Part shown: one piece after another, positions 52,821 through 60,746 of the stretch
Layout: each line of letters begins with the position of its first letter
Position numbering within the stretch: the first letter of the stretch is position 1
From: Acidimicrobiales bacterium
Lineage (GTDB): Bacteria > Actinomycetota > Acidimicrobiia > Acidimicrobiales > Aldehydirespiratoraceae
Direction: 5' to 3'
Length of the DNA: 64,000 nt
NCBI GenBank assembly: GCA_029263175.1
Contig: JAJCXZ010000045.1
Coordinates: 34,020 to 98,019 of the forward strand
Program-made: the position numbers and the translations under genes
Notes under the pieces: generated by a model
Told to the model about the DNA's origin: nothing
Database searches by the model: none
What the model saw: the letters and a program-made list of their open reading frames with translations, nothing else

Positions 52821-53753
52821 ATGCCCACATTCGACCCCATTTTCCCGCAGATCGTCGACCCCGCAGGCGTGAGCGATGCCGCCGCCGCCCGCACGATGCC
52901 CGTCACGACCGACGACACCCGGGCCGCAACTGTTGCGGAGACCGGCGGTGATCCGCTCGTTGATTTCGAGGGAACCTCGAACCCGTACATCGACTACCAG
53001 AGCATCGATCTCCTCCTGTCGCTTCAACACCCCCGTAGCGAGGGATACGACGAGATGTGCTTCTTCGTCATGGGTCAGGTCAAGGAGCTGTTGTTCCGCG
53101 GAATCCATTTCGAGCTCGCCAACGCGCAACTTCAGATCCGCGCTGGAGAGGTCGCCAACGCCCTCCAGATTTTGGGCCGAGCCAAGGTATTCCTGGCCTA
53201 CATCACCGACTCATGGAACGTGCTTTCCACCATCACCACGGAGGGATTCAACCAATTCCGTGACCATCTCGGCACCGCATCGGGCCAGCTCTCGTTCATG
53301 TATCGCCATGTGGAGTTCGTGCTCGGGAACAAGAACCGCATGCTCGCCGAGGCGCACCGCAACGTGCCCCACGTGTGGCCGGCCCTGCTCGAAGCGCTCG
53401 ACTCGCCCAGCCTGTACGACGAGGTGATCGCGCTTCTCAGCCGCCGGGGCTACTCGATCGATGACGCCGCCCTTGATCGCGACTGGTCAGAGGCCTACGT
53501 CGCCAACGCATCCGTCGAGGCTGCCTGGCGCGAGGTGTACGAGGACGCGAGTGCCGGCAATGAACTGCGTAGCCTCGGCGAAGCGCTGATCTCGCTCGAC
53601 CAGCAGTTCTCGATTTATCGCTGGCGTCACTTCACATCGGTGGAGCGCATCATCGGCTACAAGCCCGGTACCGGCGGATCGGCCGGCGTGGGGTGGCTCG
53701 AACACGTCACTCACCACCACTTCTTTCCCGAGATCTGGGCGATCAGCAACTAG
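52821..53753 (+). CDS. kynA: Tryptophan 2,3-dioxygenase
   Basis: A 310-residue haem dioxygenase converting L-tryptophan to N-formylkynurenine. NPYIDYQSIDLLLSLQHP, FMYRHVEFVLGNKNRML and WRHFTSVERIIGYKPGTGGSAGVGWL (proximal haem histidine) are diagnostic. The helix that normally reads (T/I)HQxxELW, with a distal-pocket histidine, is FVMGQVKELLFRG here, with Gly85 at the histidine position. An AGGA ribosome-binding site precedes the ATG. It pairs with the formamidase gene upstream; kynureninase or kynurenine 3-monooxygenase is not seen nearby. The 3' end converges with the CMD selenoprotein gene at CTAG. Confidence 0.94.
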   Translation: MPTFDPIFPQIVDPAGVSDAAAARTMPVTTDDTRAATVAETGGDPLVDFEGTSNPYIDYQSIDLLLSLQHPRSEGYDEMCFFVMGQVKELLFRGIHFELANAQLQIRAGEVANALQILGRAKVFLAYITDSWNVLSTITTEGFNQFRDHLGTASGQLSFMYRHVEFVLGNKNRMLAEAHRNVPHVWPALLEALDSPSLYDEVIALLSRRGYSIDDAALDRDWSEAYVANASVEAAWREVYEDASAGNELRSLGEALISLDQQFSIYRWRHFTSVERIIGYKPGTGGSAGVGWLEHVTHHHFFPEIWAISN

Positions 53754-54223
53754 TCGCCGAGCAGCTGCTTCGCGACGTTTCCGGCCCGATTGTTCAGGTT
53801 CGCCTGGCCGGCCACCAGGATCAGCTCGGCCAGTTGTCCCTCGGTGAAATGACCACGCAACTCAGCCACCAAAGCCGTGTCGAGCCGAGGATGGCTTGCG
53901 CCCGACATTTCGTCGCTGAGCCGAAGGGCTGCCTCAGCCTGCGGCTCGAAGACGTCCGTCCAAGACCCAGGCGCTTCGAGCGCCTCGATCTCAGCGTCTG
54001 TCACTCCTCGTTGTCTCGCCGAGACAACATGGCCGGTCAGTCAAGTGGGGCATTGATTGACGATCGAGGTCCGAAGAAAGATCAGTTCTTTGAGCCTCAC
54101 CGGAACCGCGGATTCGTCGCTCCAGATGGCAGTCCCGAAGGCCTTGTAGGCGTCGGCGGCCCCGTCGACCTTGGTCAGCGTGTACCCCAGAGGCGCCGCA
54201 GAGAGTTTCGGCCTGATGTTCAT
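53750..54223 (-). CDS. CMD/AhpD-like selenoprotein with CxxU-xxxH active site (Sec at residue 61)
   Basis: Read through one TGA at 54041-54043, this gene encodes 157 residues. MNIRPKLSAAPLGYTLTKVDG is followed by LKELIFLRTSIVNQCPT, then U-L-T-G-H-V-V-S-A-R-Q-R, then TDAEIEAL. Carboxymuconolactone decarboxylase/AhpD proteins carry CxxC-xxxH here; this is Cys58-Pro-Thr-Sec61 with His65. Neither half would fold alone. A perfect 8-bp hairpin with loop GGC lies 13-31 nt after the UGA. The function is probably peroxidase or disulfide reductase, as in AhpD. It diverges from an F420-dependent oxidoreductase gene at 54252 and converges with kynA. Confidence 0.9.
54010..54028 (-). promoter_or_regulatory. 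Candidate SECIS hairpin of the CMD selenoprotein gene
   Basis: A perfect 8-bp stem GUUGUCUC/GAGACAAC closes the three-base loop GGC; a U-G wobble may add a ninth pair. The loop is 21-23 nt after the UGA and begins with two Gs. This is the cleanest of the three SECIS candidates. It lies inside codons 65-71, so the stem is coding and would not be conserved by chance in this form. Confidence 0.78.
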
Positions 54224-54251
54224 TGGGCCAAGTATGGCGTACCTTTCGGCC

Positions 54252-55295
54252 ATGACTCTGTCCATTGGCGTTTGGGCGCAACCCATCGACCAGGAAGGCC
54301 TTGACTTCGTCATCGAGGCAGAGCGCCTCGGTGTCGACTCCGCGTGGGTACCCGAGTTCTGGGGCTACGACGCTCTAACCCCGATCGCCGCCGCAGCCGC
54401 AGTGACCGATCGAATCAAACTGGCGTCGAGCATTGTGCAGCTCGGCACGAGAACCCCTGCGATGCTGGCCATGACGGCGATGTCTCTTCAGCGCCTCAGC
54501 GAGGGTCGATTCATCCTCGGGCTCGGTACGAGTGGACCCCAGGTCATGGAAGGCTGGCATGGCGTGCCTTTCTCGCAACCGGTGACCCGGACCCGCGAGA
54601 CCATCGAGATCATCCGCATGGTCACCAGTGGCGAACGGCTCGTCTATCACGGCGAGATCTACCAGCTTCCCTTGCCCGAGGGCCAGGGCCGGGCGCTCCG
54701 CTCGGCTGCACCGCCCGTCGACGTTCCGATCTTCATTGCCTCGCTCGGCCCCAAGAACCTTCACCTCACGGGAGAACTGGCCCAGGGTTGGATCGGTAAC
54801 TCGTTCTTCTGCAAGACCAGCGACATCTTCTTCGATGGCATGCGCGCCGGTGCGGAATCGGTTGGCCGATCGCTCACCGATCTGGATCTCAGCGTCTCGG
54901 TCGGTGTTGAGATCACCGATGATGTCGAGGAGGCAGCTCGGCGCCACGCCGAGGGCTTCGCCTTCACCTTCGGAGCGATGGGCTCGGCGTCAACCAACTT
55001 CTACAACGATGCCTTCGCTCGCCAGGGCTGGGGTGACGCTGTGGCTGAAGTGCAGCGCCTCTGGCTTGCCGGCGATCGTGAGGGTGCAGCAGCCGCCGTC
55101 CCAACCGAGATCGGGCTCCAGCAGAACCTGATCGGCCCGCCGGAGGAGATCAAACGGCGGCTCCGGGAGTACCGCGACTGTGGTGTCACCACCCTGCGCC
55201 TCGGCCCCGCCGGCGACACCCTCGACGAACGCCTCGATGCTCTCGGACAGATCTTGGACCTCGTCGCCGACGTCAACGCCGAACCTGCCGCCTAG
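54252..55295 (+). CDS. LLM-class F420-dependent oxidoreductase (second of three)
   Basis: A 347-residue luciferase-like F420 enzyme. AERLGVDSAWVPEFWGYDALTPIAAAAAVTDRIKLASSIVQLG and MSLQRLSEGRFILGLGTSGPQVMEGWHGVPF give the cofactor-binding core. IASLGPKNLHLTGELAQGW is the matching second element, nearly the same as in the 58094 paralogue. The ATG at 54252 (MTLSIGVWAQPIDQEG) is used; the in-frame ATG further upstream would overlap the CMD gene. It diverges from the CMD selenoprotein with 28 bp between starts, so shared regulation is possible. Confidence 0.92.
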   Translation: MTLSIGVWAQPIDQEGLDFVIEAERLGVDSAWVPEFWGYDALTPIAAAAAVTDRIKLASSIVQLGTRTPAMLAMTAMSLQRLSEGRFILGLGTSGPQVMEGWHGVPFSQPVTRTRETIEIIRMVTSGERLVYHGEIYQLPLPEGQGRALRSAAPPVDVPIFIASLGPKNLHLTGELAQGWIGNSFFCKTSDIFFDGMRAGAESVGRSLTDLDLSVSVGVEITDDVEEAARRHAEGFAFTFGAMGSASTNFYNDAFARQGWGDAVAEVQRLWLAGDREGAAAAVPTEIGLQQNLIGPPEEIKRRLREYRDCGVTTLRLGPAGDTLDERLDALGQILDLVADVNAEPAA

Positions 55296-55484
55296 GACCC
55301 CGATCCGCCGATCTCTGACCGATTCCGGGTCGACCTCGCAATGGACGAGAGCGCAAGGAGGGCGCAGGGCGAGAGCGGCTGGTTGGTCGAAGGATCCCCC
55401 GCTGGGCGCGACTCGAGACCCGATGGGGGCATGTTGCCGTCGGGTCGTCGGGGGAAGTTTGTCGCTTGGCCGGGGCCCTGGCGA

Positions 55485-56732
55485 TCATGGGCCGGCGGCT
55501 TGTTCGGCGGTTCGGGTCCGGGTTCGGTGCCGGTGTGATCTCGCCGTCCGATCGGCTCGTGCGTGTCGGGCGGGTCCGGCTCGGAGTTTGAGTTGGGTGA
55601 TGCCATCCGTCGTGGCCAACTCAAGATCGTGGTCGTGGAGCATGTGGTGGTGCTGGGTGCAGAGGAGCACGAGGTTGGTGATGTTGGAGTTGTGGCTGTC
55701 TTGCCAGAACACGATGTGATGGGCCTCACATCTCGAGGGGTCGGCGCCGCATATGACACAGCCCTGGTCGCGTGCGATCAGGGCTCGCCATTGTGCTGGT
55801 GTGGCGGTGCGGGTTTCAGCACCCATCCACAGCGGTTGCCCGTGTCGGTTCACCACCATTGGGGCGATGGCGCTGTCGCACATGATCCGGTCCAGCACCG
55901 AGTCCGGTAACGGACCCGAGCCGATCAGCTCGGCGCGGGCCTCACTGGCGGGGCCATGCAAATACCGTTCCAGCGGGATCAGTACCAGGCCTTGATACTT
56001 CGGATGCGGCGCTTTGCCTGTGGTGCCGGGCATACGGCCCGCGCCGCGTGACACCAACCCGCTCAGCGCATCCCACATGCGCTGGGCGGAGGTGCGCGTG
56101 CCTGGGTCGGCGTCGCGGCCGCCATCGCCCCGCCACAACCGATCCGCTTCTTCCTCGATCATCTCCCACAACTCGCGACCCGACCCGGTGTCAGTCGTGC
56201 CGGAGATCCCGAACGACCCATCATCTCTGGAAACGAACGTTCGCAGATGCCGATTACGACGCTGCCTCGAACGGGCATCGTCGCCGGAATCGGGCCGGTT
56301 CTTCTCCGCCCACTCCCGGGCCTTCTTGGCGAACATGTCCGCCGGTTGACGACCGGCGTCACCCGACAACGCCTCATCGGCCTTGCCCGCGTCGCCCACT
56401 TTCTCGGCCGCATCAGCCGCCGCATCGGCGTGCTCCTCAGAAATGTCGCCATCGGCCAGCTTGCGACGCGTCCTGGGCATCTCCGCCAGCTTCTTCGCCG
56501 TCCTCGCCGACTGCTTGGCCTTACGAGCCGACACCTTCGCCCGCGACCGCGCCACCCCCGACGAATCCAAACCACCATCACCAAGACCATCAATCGCCGC
56601 CATCACATCCAACCGACGAGCCGCCACCACCGACTCCAACGACGACAACTCCCCCACCAAAACCTCCAGACCAGACCGCGACAAACCCTCCGTCACCACC
56701 AGCCCCAACTCGGCCCTCGCCGTCTCGAACAT
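55485..56732 (-). CDS. DUF222-HNH endonuclease (13E12 repeat family)
   Basis: A 415-residue protein of the actinobacterial 13E12 family: an N-terminal DUF222 helical domain, rich in Ala, Lys and Arg around ARRLDVMAAIDGLGDGG to KLADGDISEEHADAAADAAEKVG, then an HNH nuclease motif CVICGADPSRCEAHHIVFWQDSHNSNITNLVLLCTQHHHMLHD with four zinc cysteines/histidines. The family is multicopy and often mobile-like in actinobacteria. A perfect SOS-box match lies 13 bp upstream of the ATG, in agreement with LexA control reported for M. tuberculosis members. The C-terminal tail is arginine/threonine-rich and low complexity. About 190 bp without genes follows (55296-55484). Confidence 0.9.
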   Translation of the reverse strand: MFETARAELGLVVTEGLSRSGLEVLVGELSSLESVVAARRLDVMAAIDGLGDGGLDSSGVARSRAKVSARKAKQSARTAKKLAEMPRTRRKLADGDISEEHADAAADAAEKVGDAGKADEALSGDAGRQPADMFAKKAREWAEKNRPDSGDDARSRQRRNRHLRTFVSRDDGSFGISGTTDTGSGRELWEMIEEEADRLWRGDGGRDADPGTRTSAQRMWDALSGLVSRGAGRMPGTTGKAPHPKYQGLVLIPLERYLHGPASEARAELIGSGPLPDSVLDRIMCDSAIAPMVVNRHGQPLWMGAETRTATPAQWRALIARDQGCVICGADPSRCEAHHIVFWQDSHNSNITNLVLLCTQHHHMLHDHDLELATTDGITQLKLRAGPARHARADRTARSHRHRTRTRTAEQAAGP

Positions 56733-56745
56733 ACAAACACTCTAC

Positions 56746-56761
56746 ACGAACACACGTTCGT
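56746..56761 (-). promoter_or_regulatory. LexA (SOS) box upstream of the HNH nuclease
   Basis: ACGAAC-ACAC-GTTCGT is a perfect palindrome with the CGAAC-N4-GTTCG core of the actinobacterial SOS box. It lies 13 bp from the start codon of the minus-strand nuclease gene. It also lies 125 bp upstream of the diverging quinone oxidoreductase, which could be affected. Confidence 0.78.
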
Positions 56762-56886
56762 TCCGCAAGGAATATTCGAGACATTTCGGTGGCCGTGGCC
56801 GATCCGGTTCACGTCAGGTCGCGAGCCTTCTGTAGTGTCCTCGGGCAAGCCTCTCCGGCTCAGCCTGGACGCAACGAAGGACACCC

Positions 56887-57882
56887 ATGAAGGCTCTTCT
56901 CTCCGTACAAATCGGCGGCCCTGACACGCTCGTTCTCTCTGATATCGATGCACCGACAGCCGGACCCGGCCAGATCCTCATCGACGTACACGCCGCGTCG
57001 GTCAACTTCCCCGACGTGCTCATCATCGAAGATCTCTACCAGGTCAAGCCGCCGCGCCCCTTTGCTCCGGGCGCCGAAGTCGCCGGCGTCGTCACCGTGG
57101 TCGGCGAAGGTGTGAGCAGCTTTGCACCCGGCGATCGTGTGCTGGCTGCTCCCGGTCATGGAGGCATGGCCGAGCAGATAGCGGTCGACGCCACCGGCTG
57201 CCACAAGATTCCCGGTGACATGCCATTCGACGAAGCGGCGGCGTTCCTCCTCACCTACGGCACGAGCCACTACGCGCTCCGGAACCGCGCCGCCGCCCAT
57301 GAGGGCGAGTCACTGTTCATCCTCGGCGCCGCCGGTGGCGTCGGGCTTGCCGCAGTACAACTCGGCAAGGCGATGGGGTTGATGGTCATCGCCGGCTGTT
57401 CGAGCCAGGAGAAAGTCGATCTCTGCCTCGCGAACGGAGCCGACGCCGGCATCGTCTATCCCCGCGGTCCACTGGATCGCACGCAGCAAAAGCAGCTGTC
57501 GAACGACATCAAGTCGGCCGGTGGCGGCGGTGTCGACATTGTCTACGACGCGGTCGGGGGCGACTTCGCCGAGCCGGCAATCCGGGCCTTGAACTGGGAA
57601 GGTCGCTTCCTCGTCGTCGGGTTCCCGGCCGGCATTCCATCGATTCCGCTCAACCTTGCCCTCCTGAAGTCATGCCAGATCGTCGGCGTGTTCTGGGGAG
57701 CGTTCGTCTACGCCCATCGCGAGGAGAACCAGGCGAGCGTCGACGAACTGTTCGCCATGTACTCGGCGGGACTGATCAAACCGCACGTCACCAGCCGCTA
57801 CGCGCTGGCCGATGGCGCTGCCGCTATCCGTGAGCTGGCCGACCGGCGTGCGCAGGGCAAGGTTGTCGTCGAGATTCGTTAG
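56887..57882 (+). CDS. NADPH:quinone oxidoreductase-like medium-chain dehydrogenase
   Basis: A 331-residue MDR enzyme without structural zinc cysteines, resembling quinone oxidoreductase (QOR/Qor). VHAASVNFPDVLIIEDLYQVKPPRPFAPGAEVAGVV is the N-terminal catalytic segment, LILGAAGGVGLAAVQLGKAMGLMVIAGCSS the NADPH-binding motif (AAGGVG), and GGGVDIVYDAVGG the following strand. A GAAGGA ribosome-binding site precedes ATG. Members reduce quinones or 2-alkenals. It diverges from the HNH gene with 154 bp between starts that contain the SOS box. Confidence 0.92.
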   Translation: MKALLSVQIGGPDTLVLSDIDAPTAGPGQILIDVHAASVNFPDVLIIEDLYQVKPPRPFAPGAEVAGVVTVVGEGVSSFAPGDRVLAAPGHGGMAEQIAVDATGCHKIPGDMPFDEAAAFLLTYGTSHYALRNRAAAHEGESLFILGAAGGVGLAAVQLGKAMGLMVIAGCSSQEKVDLCLANGADAGIVYPRGPLDRTQQKQLSNDIKSAGGGGVDIVYDAVGGDFAEPAIRALNWEGRFLVVGFPAGIPSIPLNLALLKSCQIVGVFWGAFVYAHREENQASVDELFAMYSAGLIKPHVTSRYALADGAAAIRELADRRAQGKVVVEIR

Positions 57883-57886
57883 CGAT

Positions 57887-57959
57887 CAGTCGTCGAACCC
57901 GACATGGGTGACATCCCCTCGTCCTCAGGGATGCTGCCGTGTTCACGGACCGACGACTG
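57887..57959. ncRNA. Possible structured RNA: four-way junction of 73 nt in a 211-bp gap
   Basis: In the gap between the quinone oxidoreductase and the third F420 enzyme a 9-bp outer helix CAGTCGTCG/CGACGACTG (57887-57895 with 57951-57959) encloses three successive hairpins: ACCC/GGGT, CATCCC/GGGATG and CCGT/ACGG with a GTTC loop. It is cloverleaf-like and tRNA-sized, but lacks tRNA conserved bases. Pairing is the same on either strand, so direction is unknown. It could be a terminator, an attenuator or a small RNA. The rest of the gap (57960-58093) shows nothing I recognise. Confidence 0.3.
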
Positions 57960-58093
57960 CATGCTTCCCTGACCATTGATCGCCGACCAACGTCTGGTAA
58001 TCCATTCGCACATTCAGCACCTCAGACCTGGATCGACGAATCGGGACAGGGATCGACTTGGTGCCTGGCTCCGACCATCCCTAGCGTTGCCCC

Positions 58094-59116
58094 ATGCGTC
58101 TTGGTCTAAGCACTGGCTACTGGGGTTCGGGTCCTCCTCATCGGGTGACCGAAGCGATTGAGGTGGCCGATCGGCTCGGCTTCGAGCACATCTGGACCGC
58201 TGAGGCCTACGGCAGCGACGCGCTCACCCCTCTTGCCTGGTGGGGGGCCAACACCAGCAACGTGAAGCTCGGCACCTCGATCATGCAGATGTCGGCGCGC
58301 ACACCGGCTGCTACTGCCATGGCGGCAATGACGATGGACCATCTCAGCGGCGGACGCTTCATCGCCGGCATCGGCGCGTCCGGTCCGCAGGTGGTCGAGG
58401 GTTGGTACGGCCAGCCCTATTCGCGCCCGTTGGAGCGCACTCGCGAGTACGTCAACATCATGCGGCAGATCTTCGCCCGCGAAGGCACGGTCGGGTTCGA
58501 AGGCAAGCACTTCCAACTCCCCTACCCCCACGGCACCGGCCTCGGCAAGCCCCTCAAGTCGACCGTTCATCCGCTTCGCAAGGACATTCCGATCTACCTC
58601 GCCGCCGAGGGCCCCAAGAACGTGGCGCTCTCTGCGGAGATCTGTGACGGGTGGCTTCCGCTGTTCTTCGCCCCGAAGGACAACCAGTTCTACAAGGACG
58701 CACTCCAATCCGGCATGGACACCGGCGGCCGCAATACCTGGGACGACTTCGAGATCGCCGCGATGTGCAGCCTCATCCCTGGTCCCGACGTCGAGGACTG
58801 CGCGAACAAGATCCGGCCGATGCTCGCGCTCTACGTCGGCGGTATGGGCGCCAAGGGGAAGAACTTCCACTTCGACGTCTTTGTTCGCATGGGTTTCGAG
58901 GCCGACTGCGACAAGATCCAGGAGCTTTACCTGAGTGGAAAGAAGGAGGAAGCCATTGCCGCGGTTCCGCTGGCGATGTGCGAGGCGGTTGCGCTCCTCG
59001 GTCCTCCCGGCAAGATCAAGGACGAGCTGGCGATGTGGGAAGAGTCAGTGGTGAACACGCTGCTGATATCTGGTCCGCCTCAGCTGCTCGAGTTCGCCGC
59101 TGACCTGGTGAGTTGA
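58094..59116 (+). CDS. LLM-class F420-dependent oxidoreductase (third of three)
   Basis: A 340-residue luciferase-like F420 enzyme. IEVADRLGFEHIWTAEAYGSDALTPLAWWGANTSNVKLGTSIMQMSARTPAATAMAAMTMDHLSGGRFIAGIGASGPQVVEG is its cofactor core; AAEGPKNVALSAEICDGW the second conserved element. It is closest in layout to the gene at 54252 and to 39675. The ATG at 58094 is preceded by no strong ribosome-binding site. Its 3' end overlaps the converging Asp/Glu-racemase gene by 37 bp. Substrate unknown. Confidence 0.93.
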   Translation: MRLGLSTGYWGSGPPHRVTEAIEVADRLGFEHIWTAEAYGSDALTPLAWWGANTSNVKLGTSIMQMSARTPAATAMAAMTMDHLSGGRFIAGIGASGPQVVEGWYGQPYSRPLERTREYVNIMRQIFAREGTVGFEGKHFQLPYPHGTGLGKPLKSTVHPLRKDIPIYLAAEGPKNVALSAEICDGWLPLFFAPKDNQFYKDALQSGMDTGGRNTWDDFEIAAMCSLIPGPDVEDCANKIRPMLALYVGGMGAKGKNFHFDVFVRMGFEADCDKIQELYLSGKKEEAIAAVPLAMCEAVALLGPPGKIKDELAMWEESVVNTLLISGPPQLLEFAADLVS

Positions 59117-59871
59117 CAGCCGAAGAGGCGTCCGAACCCGGGTACTTCATCGGTAACGCCACTCAAGCGCAGCAGATGCCACATCAGCGCCATGTTGCTG
59201 GACACGATCGGAATCCCGACTTCGCGCTCGAGGGCATCGACGGCAGCCATCAGGCGAACACTGGTGCAGGAGACGAACACGGCATCGCAGTCGGCGCTGC
59301 CGGCGATCGTGCGTACACCGTCGGCCACTGAACGTTCAGAGATGCGAGCCACCACGAGGTCGCTCGACTCGAGGAACGAACCCAGAGCGGTGACCTGAAG
59401 ACCGGCGGTGGCGAAGTGTTCGGCAATCGGCGCCGTGACGTCGGCCGTGTAAGGGGTGACAACGGCGATCCGCGTCGCCCCAAGTGCCTGGAAGGCCTCG
59501 AGTGCAGCGGAGATCGGGTTGGTGCAGGCAATACCGGGGTGGGCCGCGTGGATTCCGGCGGCGACACCTTCAGCGCCGATGAGTGTTGCCGCTGAGGTGC
59601 AGCCGTAGCCGATCGCGTCGAATTCGAATTCGATGGGCAGAAGCGCAGCAGCCTCCGGCAGACGCTTCTCCATGTCGGTGAGCGTCTCGGGAGTGACTTC
59701 GAGGGCGTTCGGGATCCGCGAGTGGTAGATGTCGACGCCGTCGAGGTCGATCATCCGCGCCTCGGCTTCGATGGTCTGATCTGACTCCAGCACGATCAGT
59801 CCGATCCGCGCCCGAGCTCCGAATCCTTCGTCGGTTTCGAAGGGCAGGGGGACAAGATCGGGGATGGTCAT
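59080..59871 (-). CDS. Asp/Glu racemase-family protein (arylmalonate decarboxylase / EutA-like)
   Basis: A 263-residue Asp/Glu-racemase-fold protein. Two catalytic cysteines are visible, Cys91 in GYGCTSAATLIG and Cys202 in VSCTSVRLMAAV, the two-thiol pattern of arylmalonate decarboxylase, maleate isomerase and EutA. The ATG at 59871 (MTIPDLVPLP) is used. It overlaps the next upstream gene (PhyH-type) by 4 bp and so ends a three-gene operon with PhyH dioxygenase and M24 hydrolase. In ectoine catabolism EutA is linked to an M24 hydrolase (EutD/DoeA). The set here could degrade an ectoine-like compound; inference. Confidence 0.84.
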   Translation of the reverse strand: MTIPDLVPLPFETDEGFGARARIGLIVLESDQTIEAEARMIDLDGVDIYHSRIPNALEVTPETLTDMEKRLPEAAALLPIEFEFDAIGYGCTSAATLIGAEGVAAGIHAAHPGIACTNPISAALEAFQALGATRIAVVTPYTADVTAPIAEHFATAGLQVTALGSFLESSDLVVARISERSVADGVRTIAGSADCDAVFVSCTSVRLMAAVDALEREVGIPIVSSNMALMWHLLRLSGVTDEVPGFGRLFGCQLTRSAANSSS

Positions 59872-60746
59872 GCGACTTCGTCGGCCTTTGCCTGTTGGGA
59901 GAAGAACGAGGCGCCCTTGGGGATCTCGGGGAACTCCATCTCGTAGCTCGAGCATCGCACGCGGTTGGAGCGCTGTCCCCTCACGACCTCACCCTGATAC
60001 AAGCTCGGTAGGTGGTTCTCTTGCAGGGGCTTGGAGTCCTCGGCCCGGTACTCGCTGATGAACAGGGTGCGGGGACGATCGGAGTTGTTGGGTGCGGAGC
60101 CGTGAAGCAGGCGGGTGTGCATCAGGCAGGCGGATCCTGCCGGCCCGAATACCGGGATGCCCGCGTCGAGATGTGCGGATTCGACCTCCGCGCTGACCGC
60201 GCCGGTGTAGACCCCATCGTGCCAGTGATCGAAGAGCTGGCCTCGATGGGTGCCCGGCACCACGTTGAGTGGGCCGTTCTCGAGGGTGACGTCGTCGAGG
60301 AAGAACAGCACCGTGACCAGGTCCTCGTTGCTGTGGGGCTGGAACATGAAGTCCTGGTGGTACTTCACCTCCGTGGCGGTGCCGGGGTGCTTGGCGTTGA
60401 TCTTCGAGTTGTTGAACTCGACATTGGGACCAATGAGTTGGGCAGCGGCATCGAGCGCCCGGTTGTCGCGCATCACGCCGAGATAGGCATCAGAGATCTC
60501 GACGGGTGAGGCGACCCGGCGCAGGGCCGGACTGTCGGGCCGGTGGTCGACTTCGAGATCGAAGCGGGGCCGATTGGCCAACGTCTCGCCATAGGGCTCC
60601 GAGTGGTCTCGGCTTTCCTCCACCCAGGCGTTGAAGTCGGTGACCAAACCGTCGAGTTGGTCGGGCGTGAGCGCGTTCGCGACAAAGACGTAGCCGCTGG
60701 TCCAATACGACTCGACCTCGGCTTCGGAGAGTACGGAATTGTTCAT
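59868..60746 (-). CDS. Phytanoyl-CoA dioxygenase (PhyH)-family oxygenase
   Basis: A 292-residue Fe(II)/2-oxoglutarate oxygenase of the PhyH superfamily. VEFNNSKINAKHPGTATEVKYHQDFMFQPHSNEDLVTVLFFLDDVTLENGPLNVVPGTHRG contains the HxD (HQD) metal ligands, and MHTRLLHGSAPNNSDRPRTLFISEYRAED has the second His and the 2-oxoglutarate arginine. EctD, the ectoine hydroxylase, belongs to this superfamily, but the distinctive EctD signature is not evident. The ATG at 60746 overlaps the M24 gene stop by one base (TGATG); the stop overlaps the racemase-type gene. Confidence 0.87.
   Translation of the reverse strand: MNNSVLSEAEVESYWTSGYVFVANALTPDQLDGLVTDFNAWVEESRDHSEPYGETLANRPRFDLEVDHRPDSPALRRVASPVEISDAYLGVMRDNRALDAAAQLIGPNVEFNNSKINAKHPGTATEVKYHQDFMFQPHSNEDLVTVLFFLDDVTLENGPLNVVPGTHRGQLFDHWHDGVYTGAVSAEVESAHLDAGIPVFGPAGSACLMHTRLLHGSAPNNSDRPRTLFISEYRAEDSKPLQENHLPSLYQGEVVRGQRSNRVRCSSYEMEFPEIPKGASFFSQQAKADEVA

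Noticed and set aside
53750..54043. Short hypothetical protein of 84 residues
   Set aside because: It is the C-terminal half of the CMD selenoprotein, joined in frame across the TGA.
57887..57959. tRNA gene
   Set aside because: The length and cloverleaf are suggestive but the T-loop, D-loop and acceptor features of tRNA are absent.
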